Positions 1 to 8,376 of a stretch of DNA of 10,327 nt are shown piece after piece (position 1 is the stretch's first letter; every line of letters starts with the position of its first letter). A program made the translations under genes and the position numbers. Below the pieces are notes generated by a model. The model was not told the DNA's origin. It worked only from the letters and a program-made list of their open reading frames with translations, and did no database searches. The stretch covers positions 1 to 10,327 of the forward strand of contig JAAOZY010000014.1 in NCBI GenBank assembly GCA_012274205.1, given 5' to 3'. This stretch comes from Betaproteobacteria bacterium (GTDB taxonomy: Bacteria; Pseudomonadota; Gammaproteobacteria; Burkholderiales; SG8-39).

Positions 1-3000
1 CTTTGCGGAATGGCGTCGATCTGGCATTCGGCGTTGTCGGCCGATCCCAGCGGCGTGCCGTCGTCGAAGTAGGCGCGCAGGTACCATTCGCCGTCCCAGC
101 CGTTGCGCTCGGTGTTCTGGCGCAGTGTTGCGGCCTCCGTCTGGCAGCGCTCGGCGAAGGGCGTGTCGCCGCGCGTGCGCGCAAGCTCGCTGAATTGCAT
201 CAGCACGTCGTAGAGAAAGAAAGCCAGCCACACGCTTTCGCCTTTGCCCTGGTGGCCGACCGCATTCATGCCGTCGTTCCAGTCGCCGGAGCCGATGAGC
301 GGCAGGCCGTGCGCGCCAAAGCGCAGCCCTCTCAGGATGGCGCGCACGCAGTGCTGATACAGAGTCGCCGATTCGTCAGCGCGGCCGGGCAGATCGAAAT
401 AGGAGTCCTCGTCGGCATTGACCGCCCGGCCGTCGAGGAAGGATATGGATTCATCCAGCACGGCGCTGTCGCCGCTGCTCGAAACATAGCGGCAGGTTGC
501 CAGCGCCAGCCAAAGATAGTCGTCGGAACAGTGAGTGCGCACGCCGCGGCCGGAGCTGGGATGCCACCAGTGCTGGACATCGCCTTCGCGGAACTGGCGC
601 GCCGCGCAGCGCAGCAGGTGCTCGCGCACCAGCGCCGGCTCCGCGTGCACCAGCGCCATCACGTCCTGCAGCTGATCGCGGAAGCCGAACGCGCCGCCGG
701 ACTGGTAATAGCCGCTGCGCCCCCACAGGCGGCAGGCCAGGGTTTGATAGACCAGCCAGCCGTTGGCGAGCAGGTTGAGGGATTGGTCCGGTGTTTCCAC
801 CTGTACCGCACCCAGCGTGCGCTTCCAGTATGCGTGCACCGCTTCGAGCGCAGTGCGCGCCGCAGTCGGCCCGCGGAAGCGGCGCACCAGCTTGCTCGCT
901 TCGTCGGCGCCCCTTCTTCCGGCTACGCCGAGGCGAAAGTCAAATTCGCGCTCTTCTCCGTCGGCCAGATCGAACACAAGCTGGATTGCCGCGCAGGGAT
1001 CCAGAGCGGCGCCGACTTTGTTGGAAAGTTGCGTGCGGGTCATGGCAGCCGGATTCGCGAGCGTGCCATTGCGCCCGACAAACTCGGCACGGTCGCCGCT
1101 GAAGGTTCTTCCCGAGTCGTCGACATCGACGTCGAAGAACGCGACCCGGTCGGCGAACTCGGTGTTGTAGGCGTTGCGTGCGTAGAATGCGCCGCTCGCC
1201 GGATCGATTTCAGTGATTACGTGCATGGCCGATTTCGGCCGCAGGTCGCCCAGCACCCACTCGACGTAGCCGGTCACGGAGAGCCGGCGCGCGCGGCCTG
1301 ACTCGTTGCGCAGTTTCAATACCGAAAACTTGACCGCAGCGTCCAGCGCCACGAAAACGGTGAGTTCCGAGCTGATGCCGTCTTCCGCATGCTCGAAAGC
1401 GCTGTAACCGAATCCGTGTCGGCTGACGTAAGGCGTGGCGCCGCGGCTGGGCAAGGGCGCCGGTGACCAGAAGCGGCCGCTGTACTCGTCACGCAGGTAA
1501 AACGCCTCGCCGCCGCTATCGCTCACCGGATCGTCGCCCCAGGGCGTGAGGCGGAACTCATGCGCGTTTTCGCTCCAGGTGTAGGCCATACCGTTCTCGG
1601 AAATGACGGTGCCGAAGTGCGCATTCGCGAGCACGTTCACCCAGGGCGCGGGCGTGACCTGGTCCGGGGCGGTGGTGATGACGTACTCGCGCCCGTCCGC
1701 GCTGAAACCGCCGAGCCCGTTGTCGAACAGCAGATCGCGGCGCGTGGGCGCGATTGTCGCCGGCAGCTCGGGGCGCGCGGCGCGGATCGGCTTGAAGCGC
1801 GGCAAATTCAGATGCGGTGCGCGCGCTCCGGTCACGCCGCGCCGGTTGATCTGGTCTGCCAGCGTTCCGCGCCGGTCGCTGATGATCGCGCGCGCGACCG
1901 ATTGGACCAGCACGCGATCTTCCTCCGATATCTGTTCCGCCGGGCGCACGAAGATGCCGCCGGGCCGGTTCATCACGTGGGCTTCGATGCCGGCGGCGAT
2001 CAGCCCCATGATCTGTTCCTGCAGCAGCTGCCGGTAGCCGGCGCGGTCTTCATTCCAGATCACCAGGTCCACAGCGAGTCCCTTCAGGCGCCAGTAGGCG
2101 TGGGCCTGCACCAACTGGCGCAGCAGATCGATATTCGCCAGGTCGCCAATCTGCAGCAACACGATCGGCAAATCGCCGGAAATCGCATAGCCCCACAAGC
2201 CGGATTGTCCGCGGCGATTCTTGCCGAGAACGCCCGCGTTTGCGCGCAGACTGGAATTGGCGTAGATGACGGAGCACGCGAGCCGTCCATAGAGCTGCGC
2301 GTCAGCCTCGGTGGCATTGATCTGGCGCAGCACCACCTGACTATGGGTCCACGCCAGCTCGAACACCCGGTCCGCGAGATGCCGGTCCTGGTATTTCCCG
2401 ACCAGGTTCAAGGCCGCGTCGCGGCTCGCACCGATGCCGGAGACCATGTCTATGGCTGCGGTTTGTTCGGGCTCGAGGGTGATTCGATAGCGGATCGCAA
2501 GGATCGGATCGAGCACCGAGCCTGAGCTGCCCGAGAGCGCGGCGGAATCGCCCATCGCCTGCGGCGCGGCAACGGTGAGCCCGCGGCCGATGAAGCGCAT
2601 GCGGTCTGTTTCGTACGAAATCTCCCCGGCCTCGGCGCCGCGCACGGTCATCAAATGAAACATCCAGGGCGACTGTTCATCGACCGAGCGCGGACGGCGC
2701 GTGCACACGATGGCCTGGCGCTCGCGGATGATCTCGGTCTGCACAAAAAGATTGCTGAACGCAGGATGCAATGCGTCCGCGACGGCGTCGGCGAGAACCA
2801 CCTCGGCGTAGCTCGTAACTTCAATCGTGCGCGGGGTGCGCGCGCGATTGGTGATATGAAGCCGGCGCAGTTCGATGTCGTCTTCCGGCGAAACCACGAT
2901 TTCGGTATGCAGATCGTAGTCCAGATCGCGGCGGCGAAACTCGGCGCGGCCCTCCGAGAAAACCGCTTCGTACTTTTCCGCGCGTTTGAGCGTCGGCTGA

Positions 3001-6000
3001 TGGGTATTCGACCAGAACTCCCCGCTTTTCAGGTCACGGATATAACAGAACGCACCCCAGTTGTCGCAGGTCGTGTCTTCACGCCAGCGGGTAAGGGCGA
3101 GGTCTTTCCAGCGGCTGTAGCCGCCGCCCGCATTCGTAACCATCACGTGGTATCTGCCATTCGACAATAACTGCACCTCCGGGATCGGCGTGTCGGGGCT
3201 GCTGAGGACGCGCACCGGCATTTCCGGCTCGTTGGCCGCCGCGCGAATGGCGGAGAATTCCGCCGTATGCAGCTGAAGCGCTCCGGCCTTGGGCACCCGC
3301 TCCTGCAGTAACAGGGTGGTGGCCTGAAACATCGGATCCGACTCGAAGCGCTTTTGCATCGGACGGTCCAGGATCAGATAAGCCAGAGACAGGAGGATCA
3401 TGCCCTGGTGATGCGCCATGAACGAGCGGATCACGGCGCTGGTTTGCCCGCGCGGCAGACGCGACGCGGTGTAGTCGACGGCTTCATACAGACCGAATTG
3501 TCCCGCCAGTCCTTCGGCGGCGAGCCGCTGCAGATTCAGGCACGCGCGCTCGGGAGCGACCATCAGCGCGAGCGCCGAGGCATACGGCGAAATGACCAGA
3601 TCCTCGGCCAGTCCGCGTTTCAGGCCGAGGCCGGGCACGCCGAATGCGCGATACTGGTAATTGAGAGAGGCGTCGACCGTGTTGTAGCCGCATTCGGACA
3701 TGCCCCAGGCTACGCCGCGCTGCTTCCCATACGCAATCTGTCGTTCCACTGCCGCGTGGTAGGTCTGGTCGAGCAGCGTGTTTTCGTAGGTCGGCATGAC
3801 CAACAGCGGCATCAGGTACTCGAACATCGAGCCGCTCCACGACAGGAGCGTCGGTTCACCGCCGGTGGTTGTCAGCAGGCGGCCCAGCGCGAACCAGCTT
3901 TCCTGCGGCAGCTGCCCTTGCGCAATCGCCACGAAGCTGGAAAATCGTGCTTCGGAGGCGAGCAGATCGTAATAGCTCGCGTCCTGGCGCCGCTCGCTGA
4001 CGTTGTAGCCGATGGCAAGCAGATGGCGCGTCTTGTCGTAGAGGAAGTCATACTCCACTACGGCCAGTTCGCTTAGCAGCAGTGTCAGTCGTTCGATCGC
4101 CGTAATCCTTTGTTGGGCGTTGCGGCTTGCCGCGGCGAGGTGCCCGCGCAGCTGATCCATCCACGCGCGCTCCTCGGGCGTGGCTGCGCTGGCCAGTTGC
4201 CGCTCGATTGCGCTCACCCACGGCATTTTGTTGCCGGCCAGCTCGCGCAGCGTTGGAATCTCTGCGGTATCGAGGAAGCGACGCAGTACGCTTGACGCAG
4301 GCGGTAGCGCGAGCCAAGGGGCAAGCAAGCTCAGTTCATCCAGGGCGCTGCGGCATTGCCGGATCAGCGCCTGCGCCCACCACTGCGCGCCATCCTGCGG
4401 CGCGAGGGGCGCGGCCTTATCCTGGCGCGCCAGGCTGGCGCCCACCTGTGCCGCCGACGTCGCTAGGCGCGCCAGCCAGGTTTGCGCCGCCGCGAGCGTG
4501 GCCGGCCGCGAATCGTAGGCAGATTCCAGATCTTTCTGCAGTTGATGGAGCAGGGCCAGCGCAGCCGGTGGTGCGTCTGCCGCGGTTTCCAGAAGCACCC
4601 TCTGTGTGTCGAATAAGCCGTCAAACAAGCGCGCGCCGAGGATCTTGTGGTCGGACAAAGCGAGGAGTCCCGGGCGCAAAGTGAGCAAATGGCCCGCGAG
4701 GTTTCCGCTATCCACCGACGATATGTATAGCGGAGCCAGCGGCTGCAGCGATTGCGTGTCGTACCAGTTGTAGAAGTGACCCTGGTGCCGATCCAGCGCG
4801 GACATCGTCGCCAGCGTATTCGTCGTACGCTCGATCAGTTGTCCAGCCGGAATGTAGCCGAAGTCGTAGGCGGACAGATTCGCCAGCAGTGAAAGCCCCA
4901 TGTTGGTGGGTGAGGTGCGATGCGCGACCACGGCAAGCGGATGCTCCTGAATGTTGTCGGGCGGCAACCAGTGATCTTCCGCGCCGACGAGGGTCTCGAA
5001 AAACGCCCAGGTCTTGCGCGAAATGGTCTGCAGAAAAAGGATTTGCCCGGGCGTCAGCCGTGCTTCGCGGCGCCTGAGCGGCTGGCTGATCCACCATGCG
5101 CTTGCGGGGGCGGCCAGCCACAGAAACAATACCGGCCCCGCGATTGGCAGCGCGGCCGGCATCGAGGTGGCCAGATAGCCGGCAGCGGCGATGGCGAGCG
5201 CCGGTGCGCTCCACATCGATTGGTAACAGGCGAGGAGGCTGCTGCGCGCGGCGCCAACCGAGCCGCCCGAGGGCGCCCATTCCAGCAGCTGTTTTTTCGA
5301 CACCAGAATGCGCCAGTTGGTGCGCAGAATCGCGTCCAGGCTGTAGTAGGCCTCGTAGGGCAGGCAGGCGAGCGTGAGCAGTGCCTGCGCGAAGTGCCCG
5401 AGCGCCGAGCGCAAAGCCGCGGCCAGATGCTGGCGCAGCCGCAGATCCTCGGGCTTGCGCAGCAGATTGAGCATCAGGGCGATCACCGGCGGAAGCAGGA
5501 TGATGCCGACGACCACCAGGGTCCAGTACCAGCTCGCGGCCAGGACGGTCCAGCCCAGCAGCAACAGCAGCGTCAATGCCGCGGGAATCAGGCTGCGCCG
5601 CAGGTTATCGAAGATTTTCCATTGCGACAGCGCCGACAGCCGGTTCTGTTGCGGCCCGCCAGCGATATCGGCGCTGTTGCCGGGTACGCGCGGCAGCAAC
5701 CACGAAGCAATCTGCCAATCACCGCGAATCCAGCGGTGCCGGCGGCTCACGTCCGCGCTGTAGCTCGATGGGTATTCCTCGTACAGCTGCACATCGGAGA
5801 GCAGCGCGGCGCGCGCATGGCAGCCTTCCAGCAGGTCGTGACTGAGTATCCGGTTTTCAGGGAAACGTCCCTTGAGCGAGCGCTGGAACGCATCGACGTC
5901 ATAAATGCCTTTGCCGATGAAGGAACCCTCGCCGAACAGGTCCTGGTACACATCCGAAACGGCGCGCGTATACGGGTCGATGCCGGGTTCGCTGCCGAAC

Positions 6001-8138
6001 AGCCGCGCATAGCGCGAGCGGTTCGTTCCGGGAAGGCTCACTGCCACGCGCGGCTGCAGGATGCCATAGCCCCCGGTCACCCGCTGCTGCTTTTCGTCGA
6101 ACTGCGCACAATTCAAGGGATGCGCCATCGCGCCCACAAACGCACGCGCCGCATCGCGCGGCAACTGCGTATCGGTATCTAGGGTGATGACGTACTTGAC
6201 GCCGGACAAGGCCTCGGTCGCACCGACGAGCAGCGAGAAACTGTCCTTGCCGCCGCCGCGCAGCAGCGCATTCAGGTCCGCCAGCTTGCCGCGCTTGCGC
6301 TCGTAACCCATCCACAGCCGTTCGCGCGGATTCCAGCGGCGCGGGCGGTGGAACAGGAAAAAGGCGTCGCCTTTGCTTGCGCCTTCGACGCGTCTGTACT
6401 TTGCATTCAGCCCTTCGATTCTGTTCCGCGCCAGCAGCAACAGCGCCGCGTCCTCGGGCAGGGATTCCTCATGCGCGTCGCAAAAGTCGGTCAGCAGGCC
6501 GAACTGCAGCTGCTCGTCCCGGTTCGCGAGGAACCGGACTTCGAGCGCTTCGATCAGATTCTCGGTGTCCTGTGCGTCTGCAAGCATCGCCGGCACCACA
6601 ACCAGCGTGCGGCAGTCGGCGGAAATGCCTTTGGAAAAGTCCAGGCGCGGCAGCGAACGCGGCGTCGCCAGCAGGGTGGCCACCCAATTGACCAGCGCGA
6701 TGGCCAGATGGCTGGTGCAAAAAACCAGCAGAAGCGCCATCGGTGCCAGCCACCAGCCGTGCAGCCCGCCGGCCTGCGCCTTCGCCAGCAAGGTCCAGGA
6801 AAATAGCAGGGTCAGCAGCCCCGAGCTGCCCAGATAAAGAAACAAAGCAGACCGGCCGCAGCTGCGCTGCACGGTCGTGCCGATCGAAGCGCGCACTTCA
6901 GCCGCGCGTTCCAGTTGCGCCAGACCCGTGTCGATCAGGTAGTAGCCTACATGCGCAGCGCGATCACTGCCGGCGCCGCCATGGAGTCCGTTCCTGGCGA
7001 TCGCGCCGGCTGCGCCTTCGTGCGCCAGCTGAATTGCTTTGCGCGCGACCTCGACCTCGGACAGACGGCTTGTTTTCGCGGCCTTTTCGACCGCATGCCG
7101 GTAGCGATCGCGCGTGGCGAAATCCATCCTGGCGTAAACGCCGCCCGGATCCTGCCGCAGTTTCTGTTCGACCGCACTCATCGACTCGACGAATTCACGC
7201 CAGTCCATCGCTCCCAGAAAGCGCAGACTGCCGATGCTGTTGCTGATCGAAACCTGGACGGAGGCCTGCTTTTGGGTTTCCGACTGCACCAGCTGTTCGA
7301 TCGTCAGACCGGACTCGGACAGGCGCTGCTCGATCCAGGTCAGCGGCAATGCCAGGGCGGCGCTCTGACCCTGGAGGCGTCGCGCAAGCTCGGCGACAAA
7401 GGAACTGACCATGGGCGGGTTCGATCGCGCCATGTCCGATACCACCAGAATCAGGCTCTTCGGGTCTTGCTCGGCCACCTCCATCATCTGATCCGCCCAG
7501 GCATCGGCGCGATCACGGTCCAGGATGCTGGCGACCTCCCGTGCTGCGACGCGGCGCAGATTCTCGATCAGGGCCAGGCGCAGCATGATGGGAATGGCCC
7601 ACAACTCGCCCAGCTTGAGCGCGGTGATCTTCTGGTAGGCTGCGACGAAGTGGCTGAGACTTTCCGGATCCACGCGTCCGTCGCCGTGCGCGATCACCTC
7701 CAGCGCGATGTCATACACGCGCGCCAGTCCGGCCGACGGACCGTGAGCCAGGCGCGGCAATTCCCTGCTGTAACCCTTGGGCAAATGCCGCTTGGCCGTG
7801 CGTATCTGCTCTTCGATCAAATAGAAGTTGTCGAGCAGCCATTCACCGGCCGGCGAAATCCGGCGATTGGCCTTGCCTGCCGTCGTCAACAGCTTGTAGG
7901 CTTGCAGCAGAACGTCTTCATTCTCGGCCAGCCGCGCGAGCAGTTGATCCGCGCCCGGCTGCGAGCTCAACCGGTGCGAGCCCGCGAGGGTTTTGCCATG
8001 CTGCTCCATCTGGTCGGCGCCAAACAGCTCCGCCCGCAGCGGTGGCGCATCACCGACGATCTGTGGTCGTGCGAGAGAGTTGCCGCGCAGGCGCGCCCGC
8101 CAACGGGCCGCGGTGTCGCGTAGGTTGTTGCTGCTCAA
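1..8138 (-). CDS. ndvB: Cyclic beta-1,2-glucan synthase, NdvB/ChvB type (3' end outside window)
   Basis: Giant inner-membrane enzyme that polymerises glucose from UDP-glucose into beta-1,2-glucan, adjusts chain length and closes the ring (family knowledge). Numbering starts at TTG 8138. An N-terminal cytosolic region (1-430) precedes two membrane segments (about 431-452 and 459-480). The GT84 domain shows candidate Asp551 (LLTDFCDA), DxD 654-656 (LDTDTQLP), Asp768 (SHDLLEG) and the (Q/R)xxRW motif as RRHRW at 799-803, followed by IRGDWQ. More membrane segments lie near 850-895 and 973-1015. The glycoamylase-like cyclisation domain (about 1040-1600; GH189 in recent classification, from memory) has EDHWLPP 1054-1060, RTSPTNMG, VDSGNLAGHL 1142-1151, GMSECGYN around Glu1482 and FMAHHQGM 1573-1580. 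The GH94-like part (about 1640 onward) has two beta-sandwich regions, FRDQLQD 2486-2492, SDDYLW from 2538 and GSGDWNDGMN 2616-2625, whose first Asp matches the family general acid. About 200 residues are missing. The family is certain; the start is not, because the first in-frame ATG (8009) lies inside conserved sequence. Confidence 0.95.
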   Translation of the reverse strand, partial: MSSNNLRDTAARWRARLRGNSLARPQIVGDAPPLRAELFGADQMEQHGKTLAGSHRLSSQPGADQLLARLAENEDVLLQAYKLLTTAGKANRRISPAGEWLLDNFYLIEEQIRTAKRHLPKGYSRELPRLAHGPSAGLARVYDIALEVIAHGDGRVDPESLSHFVAAYQKITALKLGELWAIPIMLRLALIENLRRVAAREVASILDRDRADAWADQMMEVAEQDPKSLILVVSDMARSNPPMVSSFVAELARRLQGQSAALALPLTWIEQRLSESGLTIEQLVQSETQKQASVQVSISNSIGSLRFLGAMDWREFVESMSAVEQKLRQDPGGVYARMDFATRDRYRHAVEKAAKTSRLSEVEVARKAIQLAHEGAAGAIARNGLHGGAGSDRAAHVGYYLIDTGLAQLERAAEVRASIGTTVQRSCGRSALFLYLGSSGLLTLLFSWTLLAKAQAGGLHGWWLAPMALLLVFCTSHLAIALVNWVATLLATPRSLPRLDFSKGISADCRTLVVVPAMLADAQDTENLIEALEVRFLANRDEQLQFGLLTDFCDAHEESLPEDAALLLLARNRIEGLNAKYRRVEGASKGDAFFLFHRPRRWNPRERLWMGYERKRGKLADLNALLRGGGKDSFSLLVGATEALSGVKYVITLDTDTQLPRDAARAFVGAMAHPLNCAQFDEKQQRVTGGYGILQPRVAVSLPGTNRSRYARLFGSEPGIDPYTRAVSDVYQDLFGEGSFIGKGIYDVDAFQRSLKGRFPENRILSHDLLEGCHARAALLSDVQLYEEYPSSYSADVSRRHRWIRGDWQIASWLLPRVPGNSADIAGGPQQNRLSALSQWKIFDNLRRSLIPAALTLLLLLGWTVLAASWYWTLVVVGIILLPPVIALMLNLLRKPEDLRLRQHLAAALRSALGHFAQALLTLACLPYEAYYSLDAILRTNWRILVSKKQLLEWAPSGGSVGAARSSLLACYQSMWSAPALAIAAAGYLATSMPAALPIAGPVLFLWLAAPASAWWISQPLRRREARLTPGQILFLQTISRKTWAFFETLVGAEDHWLPPDNIQEHPLAVVAHRTSPTNMGLSLLANLSAYDFGYIPAGQLIERTTNTLATMSALDRHQGHFYNWYDTQSLQPLAPLYISSVDSGNLAGHLLTLRPGLLALSDHKILGARLFDGLFDTQRVLLETAADAPPAALALLHQLQKDLESAYDSRPATLAAAQTWLARLATSAAQVGASLARQDKAAPLAPQDGAQWWAQALIRQCRSALDELSLLAPWLALPPASSVLRRFLDTAEIPTLRELAGNKMPWVSAIERQLASAATPEERAWMDQLRGHLAAASRNAQQRITAIERLTLLLSELAVVEYDFLYDKTRHLLAIGYNVSERRQDASYYDLLASEARFSSFVAIAQGQLPQESWFALGRLLTTTGGEPTLLSWSGSMFEYLMPLLVMPTYENTLLDQTYHAAVERQIAYGKQRGVAWGMSECGYNTVDASLNYQYRAFGVPGLGLKRGLAEDLVISPYASALALMVAPERACLNLQRLAAEGLAGQFGLYEAVDYTASRLPRGQTSAVIRSFMAHHQGMILLSLAYLILDRPMQKRFESDPMFQATTLLLQERVPKAGALQLHTAEFSAIRAAANEPEMPVRVLSSPDTPIPEVQLLSNGRYHVMVTNAGGGYSRWKDLALTRWREDTTCDNWGAFCYIRDLKSGEFWSNTHQPTLKRAEKYEAVFSEGRAEFRRRDLDYDLHTEIVVSPEDDIELRRLHITNRARTPRTIEVTSYAEVVLADAVADALHPAFSNLFVQTEIIRERQAIVCTRRPRSVDEQSPWMFHLMTVRGAEAGEISYETDRMRFIGRGLTVAAPQAMGDSAALSGSSGSVLDPILAIRYRITLEPEQTAAIDMVSGIGASRDAALNLVGKYQDRHLADRVFELAWTHSQVVLRQINATEADAQLYGRLACSVIYANSSLRANAGVLGKNRRGQSGLWGYAISGDLPIVLLQIGDLANIDLLRQLVQAHAYWRLKGLAVDLVIWNEDRAGYRQLLQEQIMGLIAAGIEAHVMNRPGGIFVRPAEQISEEDRVLVQSVARAIISDRRGTLADQINRRGVTGARAPHLNLPRFKPIRAARPELPATIAPTRRDLLFDNGLGGFSADGREYVITTAPDQVTPAPWVNVLANAHFGTVISENGMAYTWSENAHEFRLTPWGDDPVSDSGGEAFYLRDEYSGRFWSPAPLPSRGATPYVSRHGFGYSAFEHAEDGISSELTVFVALDAAVKFSVLKLRNESGRARRLSVTGYVEWVLGDLRPKSAMHVITEIDPASGAFYARNAYNTEFADRVAFFDVDVDDSGRTFSGDRAEFVGRNGTLANPAAMTRTQLSNKVGAALDPCAAIQLVFDLADGEEREFDFRLGVAGRRGADEASKLVRRFRGPTAARTALEAVHAYWKRTLGAVQVETPDQSLNLLANGWLVYQTLACRLWGRSGYYQSGGAFGFRDQLQDVMALVHAEPALVREHLLRCAARQFREGDVQHWWHPSSGRGVRTHCSDDYLWLALATCRYVSSSGDSAVLDESISFLDGRAVNADEDSYFDLPGRADESATLYQHCVRAILRGLRFGAHGLPLIGSGDWNDGMNAVGHQGKGESVWLAFFLYDVLMQFSELARTRGDTPFAERCQTEAATLRQNTERNGWDGEWYLRAYFDDGTPLGSADNAECQIDAIPQ

Positions 8139-8221
8139 CTTGGTTCGCGTTGGGTAAGCTCTATCATCGTAAAACCCGGGAAAAGCGTTCAGCGGATCCA
8201 AACAGGCAAAGGCCACCGCAG

Positions 8222-8225
8222 CCTT
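8222..8225 (-). promoter_or_regulatory. Possible ribosome binding site for an alternative GTG start of the synthase
   Basis: On the minus strand AAGG is followed by five bases and GTG (8216-8214), in frame with the glucan synthase. This start would add 26 residues (beginning VAFACLDPLN) before TTG 8138. It is the only candidate start of this gene with a recognisable Shine-Dalgarno-like sequence. TTG 8201 and TTG 8138 lack one. An in-frame TAA at 8246-8244 limits the gene on this side. The added residues do not resemble any part of the family I know, so TTG 8138 remains equally possible. Confidence 0.25.
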
Positions 8226-8262
8226 GCCGGGCGAAGGCCAAGATTACGATCAAAATCAAGCG

Positions 8263-8274
8263 GCGTATGTACGC
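8263..8274. repeat. 12-bp near-palindrome GCGTATGTACGC, operator-like
   Basis: Two perfect 5-bp arms (GCGTA and TACGC) flank a central TG. It sits near the middle of the divergent region, about 30 bases upstream of the possible plus-strand -10 hexamer, where a dimeric regulator could affect both genes. The arms are short enough to occur by chance in 238 bases, and I do not recognise the sequence as a known operator. Confidence 0.3.
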
Positions 8275-8304
8275 AAGCGCACGGAATGGTTCTTGTGGCC
8301 TGTG

Positions 8305-8310
8305 GATAAT
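8305..8310 (+). promoter_or_regulatory. Possible -10 element for the AsmA-family gene
   Basis: GATAAT matches the sigma-70 -10 consensus at five of six positions and lies in a locally AT-rich patch 67 bases before ATG 8377. At the proper 16-18 base spacing upstream no good -35 hexamer is present (sequence around 8281-8288 is a poor match). If used, transcription would start around 8317, leaving a leader of about 60 bases that contains the 8335-8367 inverted repeat. Confidence 0.25.
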
Positions 8311-8334
8311 TTGTGCCATACCCAGAAAGGGCTC

Positions 8335-8367
8335 CAGCCGGTCGAAATCAATTGGCCGCGCCGGCTG
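8335..8367 (+). repeat. 7-bp inverted repeat in the leader of the AsmA-family gene
   Basis: CAGCCGG (8335-8341) is exactly complementary to CCGGCTG (8361-8367), with a 19-base spacer. The second arm ends nine bases before ATG 8377, where a ribosome binding site would normally be. In RNA the GC-rich stem could form a hairpin that affects translation. In DNA it could be a protein binding site. There is no run of T after it, so it does not look like a terminator. Confidence 0.35.
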
Positions 8368-8376
8368 CACACCGCT

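Larger units (their letters stand above)
8139..8376. promoter_or_regulatory. Divergent intergenic region between the glucan synthase and AsmA-family genes
   Basis: The two genes face away from each other, so promoters for both should lie in these 238 bases (161 if the synthase starts at GTG 8216). The stretch is locally more AT-rich than the coding DNA, notably around 8240-8260 and 8303-8312. It holds two inverted repeats, a GATAAT hexamer and a weak minus-strand pair (CTGAAC at 8192-8187, 18 nt, GATGAT at 8168-8163). None of the hexamer pairs matches a sigma-70 promoter convincingly. No transcription terminator is expected or seen. That a regulatory region lies here follows from gene order; the exact sites are guesses. 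Confidence 0.6.

Noticed and set aside
3..1301. Plus-strand open frame of 432 codons, with others of 321, 420 and 402 codons at 1560-2525, 4920-6182 and 6915-8123
   Set aside because: All lie antisense to the glucan synthase, whose reading frame carries recognisable motifs throughout. Their products are rich in Arg, Ala, Gln and His without any family signature, as expected when GC-rich codon bias keeps opposite frames open.
8171..8184. AAAACCCGGGAAAA, considered as a terminator or operator
   Set aside because: Only the central CCCGGG is palindromic; the flanking A runs are direct rather than inverted, so no useful stem forms.
8286..8309. Seven-codon ATG frame (MVLVACG then TAA) in the intergenic region, considered as a leader peptide
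   Set aside because: It has no run of regulatory codons, no convincing ribosome site and no attenuator-like hairpin with a T run after it.
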